Positions 10,385 through 21,157 of a stretch of 64,000 bases of DNA are shown piece by piece. This stretch comes from Mesotaenium endlicherianum (lineage: Eukaryota > Streptophyta > Zygnematophyceae > Zygnematales > Mesotaeniaceae). A program made the position numbers and the translations under genes. The first letter of the stretch is position 1. Every line of letters begins with the position of its first letter. The notes below the pieces were generated by a model, which saw nothing but the letters and a program-made list of their open reading frames with translations, was not told where the DNA came from and did no database searches. Location: NCBI GenBank assembly GCA_009602735.1, contig WELA01010735.1, positions 151,143 to 215,142 on the forward strand, read 5' to 3'.

Positions 10385-12408
10385 TGAAAGGGGCGGAGTG
10401 CCCAAGTGGAAGCGTAGTGAATCAAGAGGAACCAAAAATAGTTGCAACCATACTAAAGAGAGCAACGGCATATTACTAAGAAAGCATTACTCAACATATT
10501 GAATTGGAAGAAAGTGCTCTTAAATGAAACTGGATGAAAGGCCTTGTCATTACAAACCTGTAAAAATTTATATAAATGAAAATTGATAAGAAACGTAGAA
10601 GTTATGCCTATTTATAGTTTTCTACGACGACCGCTCACCCCTAAGAGGGAGGGCCGCTTAACAACGGAATATTTTAAGTGTTTGTCAAATTGTTCTTTCT
10701 AGAATATGCGTGAATAGGCCAGATCAGCCTCATCCGACATGTCGGGCCGATTTGACGTTCACATGCATGCATCAAAATATCAGGAATATACTAATTTAAA
10801 CGGCTAGGCTAATCCGAAACTTCTAGGTGAATCGACCTGGTCGGCACTCCGCGTCAGCCGAAATTACGTGAAGGTTCGAATTCACTCTAACGGCCCAGAT
10901 CGCTCGACGCTGTCGGTCAATCCGACTGAAATGAATCTTGCTTAATCAAGATTAATATATTTCATTTATATATAAAAGATCAAAGATAGGTGGAAGCGTG
11001 TGAAATCAGGGAGCGATCTTCGCCCTTATAATGAATTTCGTTTACTCATCTATAACCCTTGACTCACTTATCGTAGTGTGCCATAGGTGCACACGAATGC
11101 AAGGCACAAGAAAGAGGCGAGCTTGGGGACTAGAGCTTCTCCTTTAGAAACTCATGGCCTCTTGCCTACCAGGCATGCAAGCATGTATAGCACATGCACA
11201 ACATCAGGGGACTGAATAGCAAAGGCGCTCTCATTCAGATGACCATAATGTACCGAAAACACATCCCACTGACTTAGGTGCAAAAACCATGGAATCTGTC
11301 CGCTGTGTGACCCCGAAATGTCAGAGGGCATAACTCTGTCAATACTACTCCAAATTGAGAAAACTCAACGGCAACGGATGCACCTTGACGAGACCTTTCC
11401 GAAAAGTCCTAGTTCGCTCCATTTGGAGCGCAAACAAAGCAGCCATGGCAATTTCCGTGAAGGCTGGTCATTAGAACGAACCCAAAAAGTGCACACATCA
11501 CTTGCAAGTAGAAATCCGACTGTAAAGCCTACTGTCCAGAATGAGGGACCACAAGATCCCAGCCTGCTATGTACCTAGTGACCACCTGGTTGACCACGGC
11601 GCAAGGTGCGCCGTTTCGTGGGAAACCCGTTAAGTTGGGACCCACGGATCTAGGTATAACGACCATATTAATTGGTCGGTTGACTGAAGTCCTAACTGTT
11701 CAGTTGACTGACGACGGCTCCGCCTACCCAGGAGTTAACCACACTGGTAGGACATCGGTTTACCGAATCTCAGTCGACCTCCCGACTTTCAGTATACTAC
11801 GGTCACCATGTGCCAATCTACAAATAACAATCTAAATGAATATGTCTATCCTCAGCGTACTGAAGCCAAGCATATTGACTAATATCAAGCGAGCTTACTA
11901 TATGTCAACCTACTGATATTATATCCTGTATATAACTGATATATAAATCTCAGCAAACTATACTATGTTACAAAAGTCATCCTGCTGACCTTTTCAACTA
12001 TGTCAGCAAACCACACTATGATACAAAAGTCATCCTGCTGACCTTTTCAACAAAGTCAGCAAATTACACTATGGTACAAAAGTCATCCTGCTGACCTTTT
12101 TGACAAAGTAAGTAAACTTGCATTACATCGACATACATTCATTTAGATGAACTCGCACATGTGAGTATATAGACATAATACTTATTTAGTGTTATATTTA
12201 TATATGCAATTAAATAAATAAATAATGAACTGATTCATTACACCGACGGTCGCGCTCACCGCAAATTAAGGACAGTTGTCAACCAAGCTTAACAAGTTAG
12301 AATTAATTAAATTTCAGAAATCCATGACATTCTCAATACTTAACCAAATTTGACGAATTTTATATCACTATGACCACAATTTGCACTTTACAATCCTATG
12401 ACCTTACA
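10385..12408 (-). mobile_element. Family C solo LTR, split by a Y solo LTR
   Basis: Reverse-strand copy of the 700-bp LTR seen at 55598-56297. Its ends (tgaaagggg at 10385, ccttaca at 12408) match that LTR in reverse. Near-TSD gctct (10380-10384) / actct (12409-12413). About 703 bp once the nested Y LTR is discounted. Inserted in B2. Confidence 0.8.
10927..12242 (-). mobile_element. Y-family solo LTR (Y3)
   Basis: 1316-bp TG...CA sequence with a perfect 5-bp TSD CCGAC (10922-10926 and 12243-12247), inserted in the C solo LTR. The uninterrupted site exists in the other C LTR near 55,755-55,770. Strand is given as the sense of the Y element (see Y1). It contains three tandem copies of a ~57-bp unit at about 11,950-12,110. 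Confidence 0.85.
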
Positions 12409-13550
12409 ACTCTAACTTAAAAGAAACGAGGTTGACTTGCTGAATAATCTTAAATGGCCCCAAATACTTGGCAGATAACTTACTTTCGGCAGGCCTGTTG
12501 TTCATTGAAATGTTTTTGGATGATAGTTACACCTTGTCACCACTTTGTATGTAGTTTCGCTTTTTGACCAGGTTGCTACTCTTGCTTGAGCATCTTGTGC
12601 ATATTCTGAAGCTATCCTGGCTGTTGCAAGGGCTTCTCTCATGTCTTCAAAGATTTTGATGCGACAGGTACGTCGTAATGACCAACCGTAAAGGTCAATG
12701 GTGTCGTGGGATGGAAGCCATAGTTGAGGAAGAATGGCGACTCTTGAGTGGAGGCTTGCGGCGTGTTGTTGGAGGCAAACTCCAAAGGGGTCAAGTACAT
12801 GTCCAAATCTTCTTCAAGAAGGGAAACATATGCTTTTAGAGAAGTCTTCAAGGTATAAATTATGTGTTATGTTCGTTCATCTGACTTTGAGTGATAGGCA
12901 ATTGACATGTTCAACGATGTGTCCACGTTCTTGAAGAATGACTTCCAAAAATGGCTTGTGAATCTTGATCCTCCATCTGACACGATTCTTGATGGTATTT
13001 TATGAAGTGGGAACATGTTGTCAGAGATAAGTTGCAATTTGTGGTGCCGTAGCCTTAGTCATTGTTGGGATGAAGTGAGCCTTTTTGGTAAGTCTGACCA
13101 CCACAGTGAGTATTGCATTATGGCCTCGAGGTGTCAAGGGCAGGTCCACAATGAGGTCCATAGAAATGTCCGTCCATCGTCTCTTCGAAATTGGTAGTGG
13201 TTGGAGGAGTCCTCTCGCCTTCTATGTGTCACAACTCCTGCAATACTCCTTGACTTGCTTAGACATGCCTGGCCAACAATAACTCCTTGCTAGCACGCCC
13301 GTGGTCTTTAATATCCCAAAAGTGTGACCCAAGAGGGTGGTCGTGTGCTTCTCGTAGAAGTAAGAGTTGGAGGTCCGAGTGATTAGAAACACATCTCTGG
13401 CTCGTGTCTTGCCTCACCCAATAGTTCCTTTTTGCTTCTTGTATGGGTTTAAGGCTGCTTCTCCATTCTTGTCACAAGCAGTTGAAAATCGGCTGGATTT
13501 TAGGATTGGACATCTTCTTGTGCTACTTAAGTGCCTAGCTCCAATACCAT

Positions 13551-14030
13551 TGTAGTGAAAAAAAAAGTACTCAATAAAATAGAATACTTTATCTGTTCAA
13601 GACAAGGATCTCTAAACACAAGTGGTAGCTTGTTGAAAAAGAGGTAGTTTTTTGAAAGTTTTGACTTTTTCAAGCACAAGAGTGATTCTAGAATGCCTTT
13701 CTATATTCTAGATCTTGTTTATATGCTTGTTACAAAAGTAATTTTTAGAAAGGTGCATGTTGATGTGTTGGCACCCAACACATCCCAAACCTTGCCCCTC
13801 CTTTTTAGAATAATGTACACATGTTCTTTTGACATAAAAATGGCATGTTTGACTTTTGCTACATGGAATTCTTCTCGGTTCCTCTAATTTTGAAAATGCC
13901 TTAGACAGTTCAAAGGACATGAACCAAGTTATCATAGTATCTATTCACGTTTGAATCCACAAAAACTTTCTTTACAAATATTCAAGGGCATTAAAAGATA
14001 AACAAATATATTCTTACTTATATCAATACA
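13551..14030 (-). repeat. LTR of B2 (5')
   Basis: Family B LTR, TG...CA, with a tRNA-Met-type primer-binding site on its internal side (left, minus strand). It contains the family's perfect hairpin at 13762-13784. Confidence 0.8.
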
Positions 14031-14871
14031 GCGAACGCTCATTCCTGGGTAAGGTCCTCTTCCATCCAAAATTAGTGATAAACCCATTAAGCATTCTCAA
14101 GCAGATTTTGAACCAGGCTACTGAATGCAACAAATTGTATGTAAGGAGTATCCTTTTGGAGCCTCTCAAAGTTTGCCCAGTAGATCTCATCAAATTCTTT
14201 GAAAGTGAGAGTTTCAGGTTCAGTTCGTCCACTGAGACTGCTCCTTGACAATTTAGCTTTTGGAGTTTCATCCTTCTCATCACTAGCCATCTCAGTTGGT
14301 GACTAGCAATCATTGACTCGTACTCAAACGTCTTGTGTTCTACCCAAATGAGGTGCAAAGAATCGCTTGCTGTACGAATTCTCACAGTTTGCGAAGATTT
14401 GTTGAGGCTCGTCTTTCAACGTTTGATCTCTCCACGGGTTGTCTGGTAACTCTGAGGTCTCACTTTGTTGTGGACTCTTGCTTAAAGGAAAACCTTTCAC
14501 AGGCTCCACAGGATGGTACACTCGCCCACTTCTCAGCCGCATAATCAATTTTAGTTCACCGGCTCCCCCCCTTCCAGGTTGAGTTTTAGCAGCCCTTATG
14601 GGCCTCAATCCCAAATTTTCTTGGGAATTCTTGTTCACTTAGAACCAATTCAAGTAAAGTTCTCTGAATTTTGACAAAAGCGTCTTACTAGACTTTCGCC
14701 AAAGTTGAGTGCCATTCAGTGTAAACAAATTCTAGTTTTCAAGATTCACGTCTAAGCAAGTCAACAAATAACACGAAGTCTCACAAAAAGTCGCCCACCA
14801 AGGCTTTCGCTTAATTTTCACAAAGTTGCAGCCTACTCAATTCTAAAGCTACGGCAAGTATGCTTTCAGCA
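14031..14871 (-). pseudogene. Orphan gag-like remnant
   Basis: Minus-strand frames include MRLRSGRVYHP, an N-terminal signature common in Ty3/gypsy gag, followed by acidic/polar sequence. I cannot assign it to one of the families with LTRs here. It is broken, with no complete partner in the window. The stretch 14640-14871 shows nothing recognisable. Confidence 0.4.
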
Positions 14872-15790
14872 AATTATATTATGATACAGAAGTCATCTTG
14901 CTGACCTTTTCAACAAAGTCAGCAAACTACACTATGATACAAAAGTCATCCTGCTGACTTTGTTGACAAAGTAAGGAAACTCGCATTATATCAAAAATAT
15001 TCATTTCGATGCACTCGCACATGTGAGTATATTGACATATTATTCATTTAATGATATATATGTATATGCAATAAATAAATTATATATTGAATTAATTCAT
15101 TACAATAGTCCCAACTTAGATTGTTGGCGCCTTGACAACACTCAGCGAATGACACATTTATTTCATGATACACTTCAGTCACCTAAGTGAAGCAAAGAGC
15201 GTAATATATTCACCTACCATATGCACGAAAAACTAATCACAACAGACTGCCATGTAAGCAACCATTTGACTTCACAATCAATGACTCAAGACATGCAAAT
15301 TACCTGTACTCTCAATAGTTCTTCCCATTGAAAGACACAACAGAGCACATCAAACCATGTAATCAACACCGCACCCAAATCGGACAGCTTCCTTTTGAGG
15401 TCAAACAGTGAAAGAATATTATCACAGCTCAGCATACTGAACTAAGCCATCTTTCTTTCTCTTGGACTTTAACTCTTGCCTTGCTCACACCTTGAAAGCT
15501 CCCCACAAACCATGTCTTGTGACTTAAGTATCTGCTTAATATTCAACGTACTGAATGAAAGGGAGACCAACTAGTTTGATGGCACAAAATGCCCTCACAA
15601 GGTTCGTAGCCTCAGCCTTCACGTTAATGAGCCCAAAATTTATTTTTGAAATTTTACATTTTTAGAACATACTAAGTTCAAAGAAACATATGGATTTAGC
15701 AAATATACTGGTCACCTCAAGCAGTTTTTGGATATGCCATATATTGGTGCTTCCCCAATACTAACTTGTTGCAATGTACTTACTGAATTA
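14872..15790 (-). mobile_element. Y-family fragment (Y2)
   Basis: The last ~233 bp of a Y LTR (to 15104, ...attcattaca), then about 690 bp of Y internal sequence similar to 17293-17960, starting with the polypurine tract/hairpin region. Truncated at both sides. The right boundary with W2 is approximate. Confidence 0.7.
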
Positions 15791-16159
15791 ACGATCTGAG
15801 CTCTTTAGGCGTATTTGGAACATATTCCCGATTGCCTAAAATAAGTTATACTATTTATCATACATTATTTGATAAATGATTGCATCACATTGAATTATTT
15901 GCCACACGCGTGTGCCGATTAATTCCTGGACGATTGGCAAAACGACCAAGATACTATTGCAAAATGCGTTGTACCGTAATTCGACTACTTCGCAAAAGTA
16001 CGATATAATTATTCATAAACTTACTTCGATTATTTTGAGATGATAACTTGATTAGTCATTGTTTGATTAAGTTATTTTGATTGTCATTATTTCGGATAAA
16101 GCACAGTCACTAAATTCGAATTTACGACAAGTCGTTAACGCGAACAAACAATCGTAAAA

Positions 16160-17292
16160 TGTAATGAATCTTGCTTATTCAAGATAAATATATTTCATTA
16201 AAACATACAAGATCAGAGATAGGTGGAAGCGTGTAAAATCAGGAAGCGATCTTGCCCTTGAAATGAATTCCGTTTACTCATCTATACCCCTTGACTCACT
16301 TACCGTAGTGTGCCATAGTTGCACATTAACACAAGGCACAAGAAAGAGGCCAGCTTGAGGACTAAAGCTTCTCCTTTAGAAACTCATGGCCTCTTGCCTA
16401 CCAGGCATACAAGCATGTATAAGCACATACACAACATCAAGGGACTGAATAGCAAAGGTTCTCTCATTCAGATGACCATAAAGTAGCTAAAACACATCCC
16501 ACTGATTTAGGTGCAAAACCATAGAATCTGTCCGCTATGTGACCTCGGCATGTCAGAGGGCATAGTTCTGTCAATACTTCTTCAAATTGAGCAAACTTAA
16601 CGGCAACGGACGCATCTTGACGAGACCTTTTCGAAAAAATCTGATTTGCTCCATTTGGAGCATAGAGGAAGACGCCATATCAATTTCCGTGAAAGCTGGT
16701 CATTAGAACGAACCCTAAAGTGCACACATGACTTGCAAGTAGAAAATCCAGCTCTAAAGCCTACTGTCCACAATGAGGGACCACAAGATCCCAGCCTGCT
16801 ATGTACCTAGTGACCACCTGGTGGACCACGGCGCAAGGTGCGCCGTTTCGTGAGAAACCCATTAAGTTGGGACCTACGGATCTAGGTATAACGACCATAT
16901 TAATTAGTCGGTTGACCTGTTCAGTTGACTTACGACGGCTCCGCCTACCCAGGAGTTAACTACACTAGTAGGACATTGGTTTATTGAATCTCAGTTGACC
17001 TCCCGACTATAATCATACTACGGTCACATGTGCCAGTCTACAAATAATTATCTATATGAATATATCAATCCTTAGCATACTGAGTCCAAGTATACTCACA
17101 ATTATTATACGAGCTTACTATATATCAACCTACCTGATATTATGTCCTATATAAATGGTAAATAAATCTCGCATTATGTTAACATACATTCATATAGATG
17201 AAGTTGCATATGTGAGTATATTGACATAGTACTTTTTTAGGGTTGTATCTACATATGCAATTAATTAAAAAATAATGAACTGATTCATTACA
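16160..17292 (-). repeat. Y1 3' LTR
   Basis: TG...CA, about 1.13 kb, without the ~57-bp tandem units present in Y3. The internal side carries cctccaa/ccccaat-type sequence, the polypurine tract seen from the other strand. Confidence 0.8.
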
Positions 17293-18830
17293 ATCTCCCC
17301 AATTTTAATTGTTGTCGCCTTAACAACACTCAGCATACGATTCATTTATTTAATAATACACTTCATTCAACTAGGTGAAGAAAAGCAAGCAAACAAAACA
17401 TGAACATGATATATTCACCTACCGAATGCAAGCAAAAATCAATGACAGCAAATTGTCATGCAAGCAACCATCTGACTTCACAATCAATAACTGAAGACAT
17501 GCATGGACTTACCCCTACTCACAGTAGTCCTTCCAATTGAAAGAAACAAAAGAGCACCTCACACCATGCAAACCACACCCAAATCAAACAACCTCCTTTC
17601 AAAGTCAAACAATGAAAGAATGTTATTGAAGCTAAGCCTTTTCTCCTTCTCTTGGTCTTCAACTCCTGCCGTGCTTACACCTCGAAAGCTCCTCACAAGC
17701 AATTTCTTCTGACTTAGGTACCTGCTCAAAATTCAGCGTACTGAAGGAAAAGGGAGACCAACTGGTTTGATGGCATTGAATGCCCTTATCAGATGAGTTG
17801 CATCAGTTTAATAAGCCCAAGAAAATGTTAAAATTTAACCACATTCTCAGAACACACTTGGTTCAAAGAAACACATGGTTTTGAGCAATATGCTGGTCAC
17901 CTCAAGCAGTTTCCTGATGTGCCATACATCATTGCGACCCAATCCTAACTTATAGCAATGCTTACACAATTAGTACGTGCACTTGCTCCAACAATATACT
18001 GCAACTCACAGTTTACACTAGTCAGTCACTGATGCTCCTGATGTTAATACAGTACATACATAGGATGTGGCAGTGTATGACTTAGTTAGTACATACGCTT
18101 GCAACTGAGTATGCAGGTAAGCACAGCTTACTAGATACTCCTAATACACATTCCATCTCCCTCTCCCCAACTTAAATAGTTGTCAACCCGACAGCTCTAA
18201 CCACATAAGCACACCAAGAAGTGCCTTCAACCCTGCATAATAAGAACCACACAGAGTGACAGTCACAGAGGATTGCGACGGTACAAGTGGGTGGAGAAGA
18301 ATCAATAAAGGAAAACCAAGAAAGGACACAAAGTGCAAACACCCAAGTAAGCAAGAAAGAAAGTCTCCCCCCTCAAAAAAAATAGTCAATTTTTCAGGTT
18401 TAGAGCAATGCCTAGAGTGGCATAAGAAAGAGTGTACAGCCATTCAAACCCTCTTACCATAAAGCTCTATCAATGAATAACCCAAACTCAAGCCAGCATA
18501 TTATACCCCTTCATTTGGAAGTGTAGATAGCTTGCTATGAGATAAAGACAACCTGCCCCATTAGCAAGTTCCTCCAATACCAAAGAGTAGCTCAGTTAGC
18601 TGGCCCTACCAACGCATGCAGACAAGGTCTTATACTAGTCATTCCCAGCAAGACATACACCAAAATGACAACCACCAAATAGTGAGAGTTAACAATCCAA
18701 GTGAAAAGGGTACAGAAACAACCATCTGTATCATAGTTCTGATGTTTCAGGATACTCCCTCCTTCAGGCCTTACTGCTTGAAGTTGCCCAGAGGACAGGT
18801 GGGGAAGCGTCACGTGGCAGCGTCGAGCAT

Positions 18831-19576
18831 TGTAATGAATCAGTAGATTAGTAGATATAATATTCATTTAAATATAATAGTTAATTTAGTTCAGCCTGCT
18901 GAACTCTAGTTAGTAGTCAGTCTGCTGAACTTTAGTTAATAATCAGTCTGCTGGACTTTACATAATTATCAGTTTAATGACTCGGCCAAAAGCAGCAGGC
19001 TGAAGTCAACTTAAGTCAGCTTGCTGACACATTCTTTGACAGCCAGCTGACTTCCGTGCTCGGTAGCAGCGAACTGCCTTGATATGCATCTAAGTACCAC
19101 CTGCTAGATGAATGGCCAGATGACATCCCCACGATGGATGGCTATTCGGGATGATGGGAGATGGCGGTGGATTTGGTTAACCGAGGTCCTACCAACGTGG
19201 TTAACTCCCGAATAGGCGGTGCCATCGCACTGACCGTTGAACAGTAAACTCATTCCATGTACATATGCTAGGCATTGCTCTCGAGTTCGGCATTCGGAAA
19301 CGAGGCCAACTCTCTTGTACAGCTTACTGAGAGAGATCTGAATCCAAGGCGAGAAGCCATTGATACGCATTGTCTTCTAACCTTGCTTATGTATGAGTTT
19401 ACTGATTTGCATCATTGATGCTAGTTTACTCGCATTTGACTTACGAGTATTATTCCCTGCTAGTGTATTGTCCTTTGCCGTTTAACTAGTTAACGGAAAA
19501 TACCATAAACATTACTTGCTGATATAAAGATCTTTATTAATTGTTAACCGCCTATTTGGTAAGTCGATTCATTTCA
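18831..19576 (+). repeat. A1 5' LTR
   Basis: TGTAATGAATC...GATTCATTTCA, tips nearly inverted repeats of each other. Tandem ~27-bp units at about 18,889-18,975 carry the palindrome GTTCAGCCTGCTGAAC (18889-18904). TATAAAG at 19523-19529 is a plausible TATA box, leaving a short R-U5. Confidence 0.9.
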
Positions 19577-19577
19577 G

Positions 19578-19590
19578 TGGTATCGGAGCA
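19578..19590 (+). other. A1 primer-binding site
   Basis: TGGTATCGGAGCA, one base after the LTR end. It matches, with one difference, the initiator tRNA-Met complement (TGGTATCAGAGC) usual in plant Ty3/gypsy and Copia elements. Confidence 0.85.
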
Positions 19591-19610
19591 GTTATCACAG
19601 TCTTCTTTGT

Positions 19611-21089
19611 ATGGTAAGGACAAGGTCTCAAACTAGCAACTCCCGAGACATGGAGAACCAGGATAACGAGAATGTCGAAAACCAGGCGGAAAGCCATGTA
19701 GCGGGAAACCGTACCTATTCGGAAGCAGTAGCGGATACTGCAGCTAGGGAGGCAGCAGATGAGGCAGCTGCTATTGCCTCAGTCGCAGCTCAGCAAGCTG
19801 AGGAGGAGATAGCCAGACTAGAAGCTGAACAAGTAGCAAAGGCCGCTGAAGATATACAAAGGAGGGAAGGACAGCCAGCTGACGAGCGCACTGTTGAAGA
19901 ACTTATGGCATCAAGGGCCAATGTTCTGAACCCACCTCCTGCCGTACAACTCAATGTACCCCTAGGTCAAATACGTGACCGGCTGAATGCGGCAGGAATT
20001 GCTGCTGCAGGAGCAAGAGGGATTGTTGAGGACACTACTCAGCGAGTAGATGCCAATGCTGCTGCTGCATTTGCTAATCTACCACCCCAAAATGTAGACT
20101 TGGGAGCATTGTTCGTTCAGATGCAGTCGCAAATGGCGACCATGTATCAGTCCCAGCAGGAGGACAAAAGAATCATAATGTCCCTACTCCGGGACAGAGA
20201 CCAACTGGGGTCTCACACCACTAGTGGTGGTGGCCGAGGGCCTAGTAAGCCCAAGCCGAAACCTCCCCAGGACTATGATCCTGAGGGAAACAGAAAATAT
20301 TACCTGATCAAGTTTCTCGCGGATGTTGAGCAGTGGCTGGAGAACTACCCAGAACTGCAAGATTACGAGAAGGTCAGGCACACCGGTGCGCTACTGAAAG
20401 GCAGTGCCGCAGACTGGTGGCTTTACTGGAAGGAAGAGCGTAAGGCTCGGCAACTCGGTGACCCTACGTGGGTAGAGTTTGTCGAGAAGTTGCATGAGAA
20501 GTTTGATGTCATCAACCAGCAGGAGAAAGCTATCTATGCGATGATCTCCCTGACACTGAAGCAGACCACTTCAGTTGCTGAGTTTGCTCAAAAGTTCCAA
20601 GAGAACATGATGAAGCAGCCTGATTTGCCAGAACGGTATAGGATAGCATACTTCAGGTATGGCTTGAAATCCGAGGTCTCTGGTCATTTTGCTGAGAAAA
20701 AGTATGAGAAACTGGCTGACTTGATCCAGGATGCTGACGCCTGGGATCAGCAGCAGTTCAATCACAAGCGCCAGAGTAACGCTTTGGTGTCTAAGATTGT
20801 CAAAAAGCCCCACGGTTCCTACAATGCAGTTGAAGGAGACCAGGCTGAGGATAATCAGGGTGATGAATATGAGTATGAGTACAATGCTATTCAGTCTAGA
20901 GGTAGAGGTGGTCCCTCTCGAGGTGGCTATGGAAGGGGTGGTGGTAGGACTAAGCCGAGACCAGCCTCAGCAAAATCTACTTGCTACCATTGTCAGCAGA
21001 AAGGCCACTACAGAGAACAGTGTCCGGTCAAGCACCTGCCTAAGGTCGAGAGAAAAGACCAGCCTTTAAAAGACAGCAACAGTCAGTAA
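19611..21089 (+). CDS. gag: A1 gag
   Basis: 492 codons. An Ala/Glu-rich N-terminal half with probable coiled coil (about residues 40-110) is followed by a retrotransposon gag core (about 220-390: [18 protein letters not shown]-like start, [22 protein letters not shown]) and an Arg/Gly-rich basic stretch. A CCHC zinc knuckle ([14 protein letters not shown]) lies close to the C-terminus. Structural protein that assembles the particle and binds RNA. Ends in the same region as the slippery site that opens pol. Confidence 0.92.
   Translation: MVRTRSQTSNSRDMENQDNENVENQAESHVAGNRTYSEAVADTAAREAADEAAAIASVAAQQAEEEIARLEAEQVAKAAEDIQRREGQPADERTVEELMASRANVLNPPPAVQLNVPLGQIRDRLNAAGIAAAGARGIVEDTTQRVDANAAAAFANLPPQNVDLGALFVQMQSQMATMYQSQQEDKRIIMSLLRDRDQLGSHTTSGGGRGPSKPKPKPPQDYDPEGNRKYYLIKFLADVEQWLENYPELQDYEKVRHTGALLKGSAADWWLYWKEERKARQLGDPTWVEFVEKLHEKFDVINQQEKAIYAMISLTLKQTTSVAEFAQKFQENMMKQPDLPERYRIAYFRYGLKSEVSGHFAEKKYEKLADLIQDADAWDQQQFNHKRQSNALVSKIVKKPHGSYNAVEGDQAEDNQGDEYEYEYNAIQSRGRGGPSRGGYGRGGGRTKPRPASAKSTCYHCQQKGHYREQCPVKHLPKVERKDQPLKDSNSQ
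21065..21071 (+). promoter_or_regulatory. -1 ribosomal frameshift site T TTA AAA
   Basis: Canonical slippery heptamer in the gag frame (codon boundary at 21066), a few codons before the gag stop. Slipping by -1 enters the frame of pol, which is open from here through the Met at 21158. -1 frameshifting is a known gag-pol strategy. The same heptamer is kept in A2 at 39182-39188. Confidence 0.8.
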
Positions 21090-21157
21090 TCCAGTCTACT
21101 GACTGTGAGGATGCTAGAGATAGTGAGTCGTCACTAGCTGCCCTCGTAGCAGGTATT

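Larger units (their letters stand above)
7702..14030 (-). mobile_element. Family B Ty3/gypsy chromovirus B2, decayed
   Basis: Minus-strand fossil of the family whose good copy is at 30625-37229. Parts: 3' LTR 7702-8189, polypurine tract just right of it, chromodomain/integrase remains at about 9.9-10.1 kb and 12.4-13.5 kb, primer-binding site (complement of gctccaatacca) just before the 5' LTR at 13551-14030. It is broken and lacks much of gag-pol. It is interrupted by a W solo LTR, a small inverted-repeat element and a C solo LTR. Old: the LTRs differ clearly from each other and the flanking TSD is no longer clean. Confidence 0.8.
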
